DNA of 64,000 nucleotides from Roseomonas sp. E05 (GCF_030063475.1 NZ_JASIRT010000004.1:1-64000), one strand, 5' to 3'. Positions 7,181 through 17,609 are shown, numbered from the stretch's first letter. Numbers and translations are program-made. The notes: a model not told the origin generated them from the sequence alone.

Positions 7181-8289
7181 CGCGCGAAGACGATGGCGCT
7201 GCTGAGATGATAGAGGCTGCTGGCCGGTGCCGGCTCGCCGCTCAGCGCGCCGCCGGGCAGGCGGCGTTCGTGCCACAGCCCGTCCGGGCGCAGATAGGCC
7301 GTCAGCACCGCCTCGGCCTCGGGCGCGTCCCAGGGCACGGCGGCACGGCGCAGCACGGCGGATTTCAGCCGCTCCGCCTGCGGCCAGAGGCGGGCGCCGC
7401 CGGGGAGGGGCATGCCGTCGCTGCCGACCTGGTCGCGTAGCGCGCGCGTCTCAGGGTCATGCCCGTAAGCGTCCACGAAGGTCTGCAGCGCGGAGGCTTC
7501 CTGTGGTGCCGCATGGCCGCCGACGAGGCGGGCGTGCCAGTCGAGCAGCCAGATCCATTCGCAATGGTGCCCCGGCTCGACGGGATGCGAATCGGCCAGG
7601 GGGACGAGATCGTCGCGGTAGAACTCGGCCAGGGTGCCGCTGCGGGGCTGAAAGAAGCGCTGGCGGAACAGTGCGACCAGCCGCGTGGCGCCGGCGATGA
7701 AGCTTTCCTCCCCGAAGGCCTCGGCGGCCGCCAGGCGGGCCTCCAGCAAGTGCATGTGGGGATTCTGGCGGCGGGGCAGGGCAGGGGGCAGGCTTTCCAG
7801 AAAGCCGCCATCCGCATGGGTCATGCGGTGCTCGATGAAGGCGTCCAGCGCCAGCGCCTCCCGCCGCAGCGGCCCGGCGGGCAGCACGGCGGCAGCGGCG
7901 GCCAGGGCAAGCAGAACGAAGGCGTGGTCATAGAGGTCGCGCCGGTCGTCCAGCACCCGCCCGTCCAGGGCGAAGCGCCAGGCGTAGCCGCCGTCCGGGT
8001 GGGCGGCGTGGCGGCGCAGGAAGGCGAGGCCCAGCTCCACCGCCTCGGCGGCGCGCGGCAGGCCATGCCGGTGCGCCAGGCTGAAGCTGAAGACCTGCCG
8101 GGTGACGACGCGCAGCCGCCGGAAGGTGGCGGGACAGCGCAGGCTGTTCAGGTCGAGGGATTCATGGAAGGCGCCAGCCTGCCAATCCACCCCATGCGCG
8201 AGCCAGAGTGGCCAGGCGCGCTGCGTCAGCCAGGACCAGAGATCGTTCTGCACGGCTTCGGCGTTACGACGCCGCCACGGCACAGACAA
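7144..8289 (-). CDS. AGE-family sugar epimerase/isomerase
   Basis: 381 residues, the size of N-acylglucosamine 2-epimerases and mannose isomerases with an alpha6/alpha6 barrel. Family motifs are present: FHESLD, RRDLYDHAFVLLAL, RRQNPHMHLLEA (active-site His), PGHHCEWIWLLDW (second His) and SSLYHL near the end. It probably interconverts hexoses or their 6-phosphates, such as mannose and fructose; the substrate cannot be told. The start at 8289 is TTG. GTG codons at 8283 or 8253 are alternatives and none has a clear ribosome site. The last residues GALPPGPPPG are encoded by a family-B/C repeat. Confidence 0.87.
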   Translation of the reverse strand: MSVPWRRRNAEAVQNDLWSWLTQRAWPLWLAHGVDWQAGAFHESLDLNSLRCPATFRRLRVVTRQVFSFSLAHRHGLPRAAEAVELGLAFLRRHAAHPDGGYAWRFALDGRVLDDRRDLYDHAFVLLALAAAAAVLPAGPLRREALALDAFIEHRMTHADGGFLESLPPALPRRQNPHMHLLEARLAAAEAFGEESFIAGATRLVALFRQRFFQPRSGTLAEFYRDDLVPLADSHPVEPGHHCEWIWLLDWHARLVGGHAAPQEASALQTFVDAYGHDPETRALRDQVGSDGMPLPGGARLWPQAERLKSAVLRRAAVPWDAPEAEAVLTAYLRPDGLWHERRLPGGALSGEPAPASSLYHLSSAIVFARQGALPPGPPPG

Positions 8290-8295
8290 GCCACA

Positions 8296-8312
8296 GGGGG
8301 ATGAAATCCCCC
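8296..8312. repeat. GGGGGAT/ATCCCCC dyad
   Basis: A 7-bp perfect inverted repeat with a GAA loop, resembling a diverged family-A stem. It lies between the start of the AGE-family gene and the typA terminator. Confidence 0.5.
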
Positions 8313-8328
8313 GGAATATCCGCCAACG

Positions 8329-8352
8329 AAAAAAGGGGAGCCGAAGCTCCCC
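8329..8352 (-). terminator. Rho-independent terminator of typA
   Basis: On the minus strand GGGGAGC, a TTCG tetraloop, GCTCCCC and then six T residues form a textbook intrinsic terminator, 12 bases after the typA stop codon. It does not belong to the repeat families and is the cleanest terminator in the window. Confidence 0.88.
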
Positions 8353-8364
8353 CTTGCGGATGGC

Positions 8365-10194
<1,830 letters not shown>

Positions 10195-10996
10195 AAGGCG
10201 GGCAGTCCCGGGGCTGCGCCGCCTGTGCGCGCGGCCCGGCGCCCTGGCCACCGCGGGAGGGTGGTCGGGCCGGGCAATGCGGGCCGGGCGGCTTGTTGTG
10301 CACCGCACAGATAGGCGCTCGTGCCCGAAAAAGCGAGCTTTAACGACATCGCCACCCCGTCCGGGCGCGCAGGGCTGACCCGCTGGGACGGTTTGGAGCG
10401 CTTCCTCCGGGTTCCAGGCGCCGGTGGTGGCACGGGCGAGGTCGGACCCGGAGAGGTCCACCTTCGGGCCCTGGCGACCGTGCCGGCCAGGCCGAAGGCC
10501 TGGAACGGATCTCGGGCCGGTCCTGCGTCAGGTGAGAGGAGCGGCGCCCGAGACCGGTGCGAAGGAAGCCTCGGGCGGAGCTCAGCGCATTGCCGGCGCA
10601 CCCTGCACCACCGGACTGCCTTGAGGTTGCCGGGATCGTTGAAGAAGCCGGACAGCCGCCGCCGGGTGCCGATGATGCGCAACGCCTGGCCGGCCGGAAT
10701 GGAAAGCATGCCGGTGCGAAGCCGGGTGAGACTGTCCGTCCGGTCATGCCGGTCGCCTGGCGGCGCGCGCCCCCCTTTCCAGTTCCTCGCCTCACCCTCG
10801 CTGAGGTGGGGCCAAGCTGGAGACTCGGAACCCCGTCGCCCAGGACCGGCGCCTTCGCTGCCCTGCTCCCGGCTCGTCGGATAGAAAGAGCCAGCCTTAG
10901 CGCAGGCATGTCAGTCCGGAGACGGGCCAGCGGCAACAACCAGCGGCAACAAGAGGAGCGACGTCGGCACCGGCCACTGCCACCGGAGTGGGCGGT
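10195..10996. other. About 800 bases without a recognisable gene
   Basis: No reading frame here has family similarity, a convincing ribosome site or a non-random composition. A short stretch near 10610-10710 read on the minus strand gives LSIPAGQALRIIGTRRRLSG, which looks more protein-like than its surroundings and could be a decayed coding fragment. The typA promoter must lie in the part nearest 10194, but no clear -35/-10 pair stands out. I found no tRNA, tmRNA or RNase P signature. Confidence 0.45.
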
Positions 10997-11359
10997 TCAG
11001 GTACGGTAGACAGCCTTCCGGGCCCCGCTGAAGGGGCGGGCGGGGTCGAACTTCTCGACGGCGCAAAGCTGGACCGCCTGGTGCATGGCCGGCGTGAGGC
11101 TCTCCTCCGCCAGGCTGTCCGGCGGCGGCGCGCTCTTCCGGTCCGCAGCGGCGGGGCGGTAGGCCACCCGCGAGGGCATGTAGGAGCGGAAGAGGGGGGC
11201 GGATTCGGCGCAGCCGGGGGGCGCGGCGAGGTTCGCCTCCAGCGCGACCCGCTGGAAGGCGGGGCCGGAGCGAGGGGCGGGCGAGGCGGGGGTCATCGAA
11301 GCCGTGCCGATTGCCAGGAGACCCGCCGCCATGAGGGGGAGCATGATTGTCGGGCGCAT
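10997..11359 (-). CDS. Secreted hypothetical protein (120 aa)
   Basis: The start at 11359 gives MRPTIMLPLMAAGLLAIGTA, a signal peptide with likely cleavage near ASMTPASPA. The mature protein has two cysteines (in AAPPGCAESAPLF and VQLCAVEKFDPARPF) that could form a disulfide in the periplasm. No family is recognised. Upstream in-frame start codons up to 11419 would bury the signal. It diverges from the DUF3775 gene. Confidence 0.55.
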   Translation of the reverse strand: MRPTIMLPLMAAGLLAIGTASMTPASPAPRSGPAFQRVALEANLAAPPGCAESAPLFRSYMPSRVAYRPAAADRKSAPPPDSLAEESLTPAMHQAVQLCAVEKFDPARPFSGARKAVYRT

Positions 11360-11493
11360 GCCGAAAGAACGAGTCCGCGCCTGCATTGTTTGCGAGCCGT
11401 CTTGAAGGTCGCCCAACACAAAAGATTTTAAGCAACTGGCGGGTGGGCTTCCGGCTTCGCGTGCCAGACCCGGATTTCGGCGAGGAGACCCTG

Positions 11494-11910
11494 ATGAGCG
11501 AAACCCCGAGGGATGACGACAATGGCGCCGAGGTTGATCTGGGCGTCAGCCTGGAAACCGTTGCCACCGTGGTGGACCACCTTCGTGCCATTCAGGAGAC
11601 TGAGGACAGCGACGAGTTCGATACCGCTGAAGAGGGCGCCGAGGACACGGAGCAGGACTTCGACGAGAGCACCCTCACCGCCTTCATCGAGGAGCTGAAC
11701 GAGGACGAGCAGGCCGCGCTGGTGGCGCTCGCCTGGATCGGCCGCGGCGACTACGACGCCGAGGAGTGGGAGGAGGCACTGCGCCTCGCCAAGGAGCGCG
11801 GCGCCGGCACCGATACGGCGGCCTATCTGCTGGGCATGGACATGGCCGGCGACCTGCTCGCTGAGGGGCTCGCGGCCTTCGGGATCTCGGTGGAGGATGT
11901 CGAGCGCTGA
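11494..11910 (+). CDS. DUF3775 domain protein, acidic
   Basis: 138 residues, strongly acidic. The DUF3775 core spans about residues 55-115 (TLTAFIEELNEDEQAALVALAWIGRGDYDAEEWEEAL, then TAAYLLGMDMAGDLLAEGL). An acidic stretch (EDSDEFDTAEEGAEDTEQDFDES) precedes it. Function is unknown; such small proteins are common in alphaproteobacteria. The ATG at 11494 follows GAGGAG at an ideal distance. A strong hairpin after the stop separates it from the convergent DUF1194 gene. Confidence 0.85.
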   Translation: MSETPRDDDNGAEVDLGVSLETVATVVDHLRAIQETEDSDEFDTAEEGAEDTEQDFDESTLTAFIEELNEDEQAALVALAWIGRGDYDAEEWEEALRLAKERGAGTDTAAYLLGMDMAGDLLAEGLAAFGISVEDVER

Positions 11911-11919
11911 GGCACGGTG

Positions 11920-11947
11920 CCGGCGCCCCCCGGAGCGGGGGCGCCGG
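11920..11947. terminator. Strong hairpin between convergent genes
   Basis: An 11-bp perfect GC stem (CCGGCGCCCCC/GGGGGCGCCGG, 6-base loop) lies between the stops of the DUF3775 and DUF1194 genes. There is no T-run, but position and strength suggest a bidirectional terminator or transcript end protector. Confidence 0.6.
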
Positions 11948-11952
11948 CCGCC

Positions 11953-12687
11953 TCAGGCGTATTCGCGCACCGGTCCCGGCAGGCCGGCGATCTCGCGGAT
12001 CAGCTTGCGGCGCACCGCCGTGCCGAAGCTGTCGAAACCCTCGGCCGCCACGATGAAGGCCCCGGGGCCGCCGATCACCGCCTCGGCATAGTACTGGTCG
12101 AGCGGCAGGGCCGGACGGCGGCCGAAAGTCGGGCGGTCATTGATGATGGGCAGGCCATTGATGACGATGCCCTGCGCGACCGCGGCGTCCCGCGCGCCCT
12201 CCACCGGCGGGCCCGAGTTGTTCACGCCGTCTCCCGAGATGTCGATCACCCGCCGCATCCCCTCGAAGGGGGCCTGGGCCAGCATCTGCACGCTGAAGGC
12301 GATGCCGCTGGAGATCGAGGTCCAGGAGAGGGAGGCATGCGGCGCCTCGGCGAGCGCGCTGGCCCAGCCCTCCGCATCCCGCTGGCTGGCGATCCGCCGC
12401 CAGGGCAGCAACTGCCGCTGGTACTCGGCCCCCGCCCATTCGACATAGGTGACGCCGATCGCGCCGAGCATGCCGCCCTGGATCGCCTCGACCACTTTCG
12501 GGTCGGTCATGGCGGTCCGGTAGCCTTCCCGCTGCAGCCGGGCCTCGTCCTCGTCCACGGAGCGGGAGACGTCCACAGCGAGCACCAGCAGGACGTCCAC
12601 CGCTTCCTGCGCCCGGAGCCGCCCGGGAAGCCAGGCGCCGGCCAGTGCCAAACCTGCCCCTGTCAGCAAGGAACGCCGCCGCATCAT
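11953..12687 (-). CDS. DUF1194 von Willebrand factor A-like exported protein
   Basis: 244 residues. The N terminus MMRRRSLLTGAGLALAGAWL has a twin-arginine-like RRRSLL motif and a hydrophobic stretch, ending near LRAQE. The rest is a vWA-like fold with the DUF1194 features LVLAVDVSRSVDEDEARLQ (metal-site DxSxS), TYVEWAG and RVIDISGDGVNNSGPP. Function is unknown; these proteins are thought to act outside the membrane. It is single and convergent with DUF3775. Confidence 0.87.
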   Translation of the reverse strand: MMRRRSLLTGAGLALAGAWLPGRLRAQEAVDVLLVLAVDVSRSVDEDEARLQREGYRTAMTDPKVVEAIQGGMLGAIGVTYVEWAGAEYQRQLLPWRRIASQRDAEGWASALAEAPHASLSWTSISSGIAFSVQMLAQAPFEGMRRVIDISGDGVNNSGPPVEGARDAAVAQGIVINGLPIINDRPTFGRRPALPLDQYYAEAVIGGPGAFIVAAEGFDSFGTAVRRKLIREIAGLPGPVREYA

Positions 12688-12749
12688 CCGCCTCCTGCCT
12701 GTCCAAGGTCAGAAAAGCCGCGGGGCAAGAAAATGCTGCAACCGTTACG

Positions 12750-12765
12750 CGCACAAGATTGTGCG
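12750..12765. promoter_or_regulatory. Perfect palindrome upstream of the DUF1194 gene
   Basis: CGCACAAGATTGTGCG is a 7-bp perfect inverted repeat with a 2-base centre, 63-78 bases upstream of the DUF1194 start. It is of operator size. No regulator gene is adjacent, so the link is speculative. Confidence 0.35.
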
Positions 12766-12920
12766 GTCATCGTTCCGTCCTGGCGGAGCTTCATGGTGCC
12801 ACAGGCTCATAACGAAGCCGCAAAAAAATCCGCCGTGCCGGGAGGAAAGCCTGCCCGTCCGAACTTCCCCTCCCTTTCCGCGGGGCTCGGGATGGTCGCG
12901 GCCACTTCGGCGACAGTTCC

Positions 12921-12939
12921 AGGGGGGACGGAGCCCCCT
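12921..12939. repeat. Family-C-like dyad after ccmI
   Basis: AGGGGG and CCCCCT flank a 7-base loop, a diverged form of the CCAGGGGGC/GCCCCCTGG module. It lies 13 bases after the ccmI stop codon and may mark the end of the ccm transcript. Confidence 0.5.
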
Positions 12940-12951
12940 TGTGGTCTGGCC

Positions 12952-13746
12952 TCAGGGCAGCTCGTCCAGCCTTTGCCGCAGCAGCCCGCGCCAGGGCGAG
13001 TCCGGCGGCAGCTCGGCCATCAGCGCGGTCCAGGCCTGGCGGGCCGCCTCTGTGCGGCCTGCCCGGGCATCGGCCATGCCGCGCAGGAAGCGGAGCTGCG
13101 GCGCTTCCGGTGCCACGGCGAGCGCCCGGTCCAGCAGGGTGGCGGCCGCGTCGAACTGGCTGAGCTCGATCCGCAGGCCTGCCAGCTCGGCCGCCAGATC
13201 AGGATCGAAACGGCTCGCCAGGGCATGCTCCCAGGCCTCGGCGGCGGCGGCGAGCTGGCCGCGCCCGCGCTGGGCATTGCCGAGCAGGATCCAGCCCTGC
13301 CGCGCCGCTTCGCTGTCAGGCGGCAGCTGCTCCAGGCGGCTGCGCAGCTGCGCCAGCAGCGCCTCGTCCCGTGCCGCCTCCGCCGCGCGCTCGCGGAAGG
13401 GCGCGGCGGGGATGTCCGGGTGGCCGCCCCGGAGATAGATGCCGAGGCCGATCGCCGGGATCAGGAACAGCGAGGCCGCCAGCAGCGCGGCGCCGCGCGT
13501 GGTGCGCGGGGCGGGCGCGGCCTCCGGGGAGGCGAGCAGCCGCCGCTGCACCTCCACGACGGCGGCGCGATGGGCGCTCTCCTCCAGCCGGCCGGCGGCA
13601 TGCTCGCGCTCCAGTTCGGCGAGCTGGGCCCGGTAGAGGGCGAGGTCGGCCTCGCGCCGGCCGGTCAGGCGGGCGGGGCGAAGCAGGGCGAAGGCCAGCG
13701 GCGCCAGGGCGAGCGCCGCCAGCAGCAGGAACAGCAGCCAGATCAT
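12952..13746 (-). CDS. ccmI: Cytochrome c biogenesis protein CcmI
   Basis: 264 residues. CcmI delivers apocytochrome c to the CcmF/CcmH heme ligation complex. The start MIWLLFLLLAALALAPLAFAL is the first membrane segment. The loop holds LYRAQLAELEREHAAGRLEE, the CcmI signature, and a second segment is at about residues 84-104. The periplasmic part carries TPR-like helices (residues 130-260) that bind the apocytochrome C terminus. It overlaps ccmH by an ATGA junction and is last in the operon. Confidence 0.93.
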   Translation of the reverse strand: MIWLLFLLLAALALAPLAFALLRPARLTGRREADLALYRAQLAELEREHAAGRLEESAHRAAVVEVQRRLLASPEAAPAPRTTRGAALLAASLFLIPAIGLGIYLRGGHPDIPAAPFRERAAEAARDEALLAQLRSRLEQLPPDSEAARQGWILLGNAQRGRGQLAAAAEAWEHALASRFDPDLAAELAGLRIELSQFDAAATLLDRALAVAPEAPQLRFLRGMADARAGRTEAARQAWTALMAELPPDSPWRGLLRQRLDELP

Positions 13747-14207
13747 TGCGCCGCGTCTTTCTCCAGCGCGGCGAGGCGCGCCTGTTCCTCGGGCGAGAGC
13801 GGCACCGGCTCGGGCGCCGCGCCGCGCCGGCGCAGCAGCAGGATGGCCACCAGCCCGCCGCCGAGCGCCAGCACCGGCATGCCCCAGAGCGCCGCCGTCA
13901 GCAGGTTGAAGGGGGGGCGCAGCAGCACGAAGTCGCCATAGCGGGCGTGGACGTAGTCGATCACCGCGGCATCGCTGTCGCCGGCCGCCACCCGCTCGCG
14001 CACGATATGGCGCAGGTCGCGCGCCAGGTCGGCGTTGCTGTCCTCGATCGATTCGTTCTGGCAGACCAGGCAGCGGAGCTGCCGCCCGATCTCGCGCGCG
14101 CGCTGCTCCTGCGCGGGGTCCGGCAGCATCTCGGAGGGCGAGCTGACGGCGAGCGCCAGCGGCACCCAGGCCGCCAGCAGCGCCAGCGCGAGCAGCAGGC
14201 GCCGCAT
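13743..14207 (-). CDS. ccmH: Cytochrome c maturation thiol protein CcmH (CycL)
   Basis: 154 residues. CcmH keeps the apocytochrome heme-binding thiols reduced. A signal peptide (residues 1-20) is followed by the LRCLVCQNESIEDSNADLA motif with redox pair C46 and C49, then DLRHIVRERVAAGDSDA and the membrane anchor at about residues 100-127. The family tail is LSPEEQARLAAL. It overlaps ccmI (ATGA) and ccmG (TGATG), so it is part of one coupled transcript. Confidence 0.96.
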   Translation of the reverse strand: MRRLLLALALLAAWVPLALAVSSPSEMLPDPAQEQRAREIGRQLRCLVCQNESIEDSNADLARDLRHIVRERVAAGDSDAAVIDYVHARYGDFVLLRPPFNLLTAALWGMPVLALGGGLVAILLLRRRGAAPEPVPLSPEEQARLAALEKDAAQ

Positions 14208-14770
14208 CAGGCGTAGTGCCGCAGCAGGGCGCGGACGTCCTGCTCCAGCACTTCCGGCGTGATCGGCCCGGCCCAGCGCCAGCGGATGACGCCCTTGCGG
14301 TCAATGAAGTAGGTCTCCGGCACGCCATAGACGCCCCAGTCGATCGCCACCCGGCCCGGCTCGTCCCGGCCGAGGCGGTCGAAGGGATTGCCGTGACGCG
14401 TCAGGAACTCCATCGCCGCCTCGGGCTTGTCCTTGTAGTTGATGCCGTAGATCGGCACGCCCTGGCGCTTCAGCTGCATGAGCTGTGGATGTTCGACCAC
14501 GCAGGGCACGCACCAGCTCGCCCAGAAATTCACCAGCACCGGGCCTTCGAGGTTCTGCAGGTCGGCACTGGCGAGCGGCGGCAGGCCGGAAGGCGCCAGC
14601 GGCGGCAGGCTGAACTCGGGCGGGGTGCGGCCGACCAGGACGGAGGGCACCCCATGCGGGTCGTATCCGCCGGTGCCGAGGCCGCGCAGCATCGCATAGA
14701 AGCCGACGCCGCCGGCCGCGGCCAGGCCCAGCGGGGCCAGCATCAGCATGCGGCGGGAAGTCATCGGCAT
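14207..14770 (-). CDS. ccmG: Thiol:disulfide interchange protein CcmG/DsbE
   Basis: 187 residues. CcmG is the membrane-anchored thioredoxin that reduces CcmH and apocytochromes. An N-terminal anchor (residues 9-28) is followed by a thioredoxin fold with NFWASWCVPCVVEHPQL (C87 and C90), IYGINYKDKPE and YGVPETYFIDRKGVIR, the cis-proline and Glu positions of DsbE. The start at 14770 may be a few codons long (MPMTSRRMLM). It overlaps ccmH by one base. A paired family-A repeat separates it from ccmF upstream. Confidence 0.95.
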   Translation of the reverse strand: MPMTSRRMLMLAPLGLAAAGGVGFYAMLRGLGTGGYDPHGVPSVLVGRTPPEFSLPPLAPSGLPPLASADLQNLEGPVLVNFWASWCVPCVVEHPQLMQLKRQGVPIYGINYKDKPEAAMEFLTRHGNPFDRLGRDEPGRVAIDWGVYGVPETYFIDRKGVIRWRWAGPITPEVLEQDVRALLRHYA

Positions 14771-14790
14771 GAGGCGTCTCCGCAGGCAAA

Positions 14791-14886
14791 AGGCTGGGGG
14801 AAGGAATTCCCCCAGACCCCCATCTTCTTTTCGTCAGTCAGGGAAAAGATGGGGCGGGCGAGGGGGATTCCTCCTCCCCGGGCTTT
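14791..14886. repeat. Inverted pair of family-A repeats between ccmF and ccmG
   Basis: The plus-strand copy (CTGGGGGAA/TTCCCCCAG stem, GGAA loop, then ACCCCCATCTTCTTTT) faces a more diverged minus-strand copy whose tail reads GCCCCATCTTTTC. The T-tails converge, so the whole can fold as one large palindrome. It lies inside an otherwise tightly coupled ccm operon. Confidence 0.8.
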
Positions 14887-14897
14887 TGCGGGCGGCC

Positions 14898-16859
14898 TCA
14901 TGCCGCCGCCTTCGCCGCAGCACGGGGGGCCGGCGCCGCCACGCGGATGCGCCGGTCGGTGAGGGAGAGCGCGCCGCCCAGGGCCATGATGCCGCCGCCG
15001 AACCAGATCCAGGGCGCCAGCGGGTTGTAGTGCAGGCGCAGCACGGCGGCGCCGTCCTGCTCCTCGCCCATCACGGCGTAGAGATCGGAGAAGAGGGTGG
15101 TGTGGATGGCCGCCTCGGTGGTGGTGGTGCGGCCGACCGGGAAGAAACGCCGCTCCGGCGTCAGCACGGTGACGACCGCGCCGTCGCGTAGCACCGTGAC
15201 GGTGGCACGGCGCGCCGACCAGTTGGGGCCCACCACGTCCCCTACCTTGTCCAGCCGCCATTCGTAGCCGGCGAGCGAAAGGCTCTGGCCCGGCCGCACG
15301 GCGGCGAGGCGGTCGGTGGCCAGCCCCATGCCGGCGATGCCGAGCACCGAGACGCCGAGCCCCGCATGCGCCAGCGCCCCGCCCCAGGCCGCGCGCGGCA
15401 GGCCAAGGGCGCGCGCCCAGGCGGCGGCAGGGCGGCGGAACAGGCCGGTGCGGTCGGCGATGTCGGCGGCGGCACCGCAGACCAGCCAGAGGCCGCCGCC
15501 GATGCCGAAGGCGGGGCCGACGCGCCAGCCCGAGAAGGCCAGCATGACCGCCACGCCGGCGGCGGCGATCAGCGCGGCCCACCAGAGGCGCTGCAGCACC
15601 GGCCAGAGCCGCGCCCGTTTCCAGGGCAGCAGCGGCCCGGTCGCCATGGCCAGGATGAGCGGCACGGCGAGCGGCAGGATGGCGGTGTTGAAGAAGGGCG
15701 GGCCGACCGAGATTTTCTGCTGGAACAGCAGGTCGGCGAACATCGGCCAGAGCGTGCCGCTCAGCACCACCGCGGCCATCGAGCAGAGCAGCAGGTTGTT
15801 CAGCACCAGCCCGCCCTCGCGGGAGAGGGGGGCGAACATGCCCGTGGGCGCCATGGCGGGGGCGCGCCAGGCGAAGAGGGCGAAGCTGCCGCCGACATAG
15901 AAAAGCAGCAGGCCGAGGATGAAGATGCCGCGCGCCGGGTCGTTGGCGAAGGCATGCACCGAGTTCAGCACGCCCGAGCGCACCAGGAAGGTGCCGAGCA
16001 GCGAGAAGCCGAAGGCCAGCAGCGCCAGCAGCACCGACCAGACCTTCAGCGCCTCGCGCTTCTCCACCACGATGGCGGAGTGCAGCAGCGCCGTGCCGGC
16101 CAGCCAGGGCAACAGGGAGGCGTTCTCCACCGGGTCCCAGAACCAGTAGCCGCCCCAGCCCAGCTCGTAATAGGCCCAGTAGGAGCCGAGGGTGATGCCG
16201 AGCGTCAGGAAGCACCAGGAGCCGAGCGCCCAGGGGCGCACCCAGCGGCCCCAGGCGGCATCCACCCGCCCCTCGATCAGCGCCGCCACGGCAAAGGCGA
16301 AGGTGACGGCATATCCGACATAGCCGAGGTAGAGCATCGGCGGGTGGAAGGCGAGGCCGGGGTCCTGCAGCACGGGGTTGAGGCCCTGTCCGTCCGGCGC
16401 CGGCGGCCAGACACGGCCGAAGGGATTGGAGGTGGCCAGGATGAAGACCAGGAAGCCCACCGCCACCAGCCCAAGCACGCCGAGCGCGCGCGCGCGCAAC
16501 CCGCTGGGCAGGCGGCGCCCGAAGGCGGCGACGGCACCGCCGCAGAGCGCCAGGATCATCACCCAGAGCAGCATCGAGCCCTCGTGGTTGCCCCAGGCGC
16601 CGGCCACCTTGTAGAGCAGCGGCTTGGCCGAGTGGCTGTTCTGCACCACGGAGATGACGCTGGTGTCGTTCACCACGAAGGCGGTGATCAGCGCCAGGAA
16701 GGCGGCGCCGACCGCCAGCAGGTGCCCCACGGCCAGCGGTCCGGCGGCGGCCATCAGCCGGGCCTCGCCGCGCGCCGCGCCAAGGATGGGCAGCACCGTC
16801 TGCGCCAGCGCCAGGGCGAGCGCCAGCGCCAGGGCGAAATGGCCGAATTCGCCGATCAT
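14898..16859 (-). CDS. ccmF: Heme lyase CcmF
   Basis: 653 residues, many membrane segments. CcmF attaches heme to apocytochrome c together with CcmH and CcmI. The WWD heme-handling domain is visible as WGGYWFWDPVENASLLPWL. The region GAWGNHEGSMLLWVMIL (about residue 90) and LQDPGLAFHPPMLYLGYVG are also highly conserved CcmF blocks, and SVVQNSHSAKPLLYKVAG precedes them. It is separated from ccmE by 9 bases and from ccmG by 127 bases that hold a family-A repeat pair. Confidence 0.97.
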   Translation of the reverse strand: MIGEFGHFALALALALALAQTVLPILGAARGEARLMAAAGPLAVGHLLAVGAAFLALITAFVVNDTSVISVVQNSHSAKPLLYKVAGAWGNHEGSMLLWVMILALCGGAVAAFGRRLPSGLRARALGVLGLVAVGFLVFILATSNPFGRVWPPAPDGQGLNPVLQDPGLAFHPPMLYLGYVGYAVTFAFAVAALIEGRVDAAWGRWVRPWALGSWCFLTLGITLGSYWAYYELGWGGYWFWDPVENASLLPWLAGTALLHSAIVVEKREALKVWSVLLALLAFGFSLLGTFLVRSGVLNSVHAFANDPARGIFILGLLLFYVGGSFALFAWRAPAMAPTGMFAPLSREGGLVLNNLLLCSMAAVVLSGTLWPMFADLLFQQKISVGPPFFNTAILPLAVPLILAMATGPLLPWKRARLWPVLQRLWWAALIAAAGVAVMLAFSGWRVGPAFGIGGGLWLVCGAAADIADRTGLFRRPAAAWARALGLPRAAWGGALAHAGLGVSVLGIAGMGLATDRLAAVRPGQSLSLAGYEWRLDKVGDVVGPNWSARRATVTVLRDGAVVTVLTPERRFFPVGRTTTTEAAIHTTLFSDLYAVMGEEQDGAAVLRLHYNPLAPWIWFGGGIMALGGALSLTDRRIRVAAPAPRAAAKAAA

Positions 16860-16868
16860 GGGCGCTCC

Positions 16869-17402
16869 TCAGGTTCCGGGGCGGGCGGGCGTGGCAGAAG
16901 CGGCGGCCGGCTCAAGGGTGTTCCAGGAGGCGGCCGGCGGCGGCGCGCCCTTGGCGGGGTCCCAGTGGCCGGTGCGCTTCAGCGCCTCGGCCACCTCGGG
17001 GGGCATGTAGGTCTCGTCATGCCTGGCCAGCACCTCGCTGGCGCGGAACTGGCCGTCGGTGCCGAGCTTGCCCAGCGCCACCACGCCCTGGCCCTCGCGG
17101 AACAGGTCGGGCAGCACGCCGACATAGCGGACGGGGATGGTGGCGGGGCCGTCGGTGACGCGGAAGCGCGCCTCGGGCTTGCCGTCGGGGGTCTGGTCGC
17201 GCTGCAGGCTGCCGGCCACCACCAGCCCGCCGAGGCGGAAGGCGCGGTCGGGGGCGGGATGCTTGGCGGCGATGTCGCTCGGCGCCAGGAAGAAGACCAG
17301 GTTGTCCTGGAAGGCTGTCAGCGCCAGCGCCGTGGCGGTGCCGAGGCCAAGCCCGGCCAGCACCACGACCCACAGCCGCCGCCGCTTGCGCGAGAGCTTC
17401 AC
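16869..17402 (-). CDS. ccmE: Heme chaperone CcmE
   Basis: 177 residues from a GTG at 17402. CcmE binds heme covalently in the periplasm and hands it to CcmF. The heme-binding block VLARHDETYMPPEV has H128 and Y132 in the family positions. An N-terminal anchor (residues 10-31) precedes the beta-barrel (OB-fold). The start is fixed by a strong AAAGGAGG six bases upstream and by the GTGA overlap with the ccmD stop. The tail after residue 145 is rich in Ala and Pro, as often seen. Confidence 0.95.
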   Translation of the reverse strand: MKLSRKRRRLWVVVLAGLGLGTATALALTAFQDNLVFFLAPSDIAAKHPAPDRAFRLGGLVVAGSLQRDQTPDGKPEARFRVTDGPATIPVRYVGVLPDLFREGQGVVALGKLGTDGQFRASEVLARHDETYMPPEVAEALKRTGHWDPAKGAPPPAASWNTLEPAAASATPARPGT

Positions 17403-17545
17403 CCCTGCCTCCTTTCCCGCGGGCCGAGCCGCGCGAGGCGCCGCTTCGCCGCCGTATGCCGCCGCGCCGCCAGCGCCGCCATGGTGCCGAAGCCGAGCGC
17501 CGTGAGCGCCCAGGAAATCACCACATGCCACCAGTGTTCCGTCAT
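17399..17545 (-). CDS. ccmD: Heme exporter subunit CcmD
   Basis: 48 residues: MTEHWWHVVISWALTALGFG and a basic tail with RRHTAAKRRLARLG. CcmD is a small single-helix protein that helps CcmC release heme-loaded CcmE. The helix at about residues 8-27, preceding Trp/His pair and basic cytoplasmic tail are typical. Its TGA overlaps the ccmE GTG start, and it lies 64 bases after ccmC, its expected place. Confidence 0.9.
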   Translation of the reverse strand: MTEHWWHVVISWALTALGFGTMAALAARRHTAAKRRLARLGPRERRQG

Positions 17546-17609
17546 ACCGGCACCGCCTTCCCGGCCACATTGACCTGCGTCAAGCAGGAAAGGGCCGCCA
17601 CGCCGCCCC

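Noticed and set aside
11917-13941. Long plus-strand open frame over the DUF1194/ccmI/ccmH genes
   Set aside because: It is antisense to well-recognised genes, has the Arg/Gly/Gln-rich composition of GC-rich shadow frames and no family motif.
15366-17573. 735-residue plus-strand frame over ccmF and ccmE
   Set aside because: Shadow frame: antisense to clear CcmF/CcmE coding sequence, no motif, extreme His/Gln/Gly composition.
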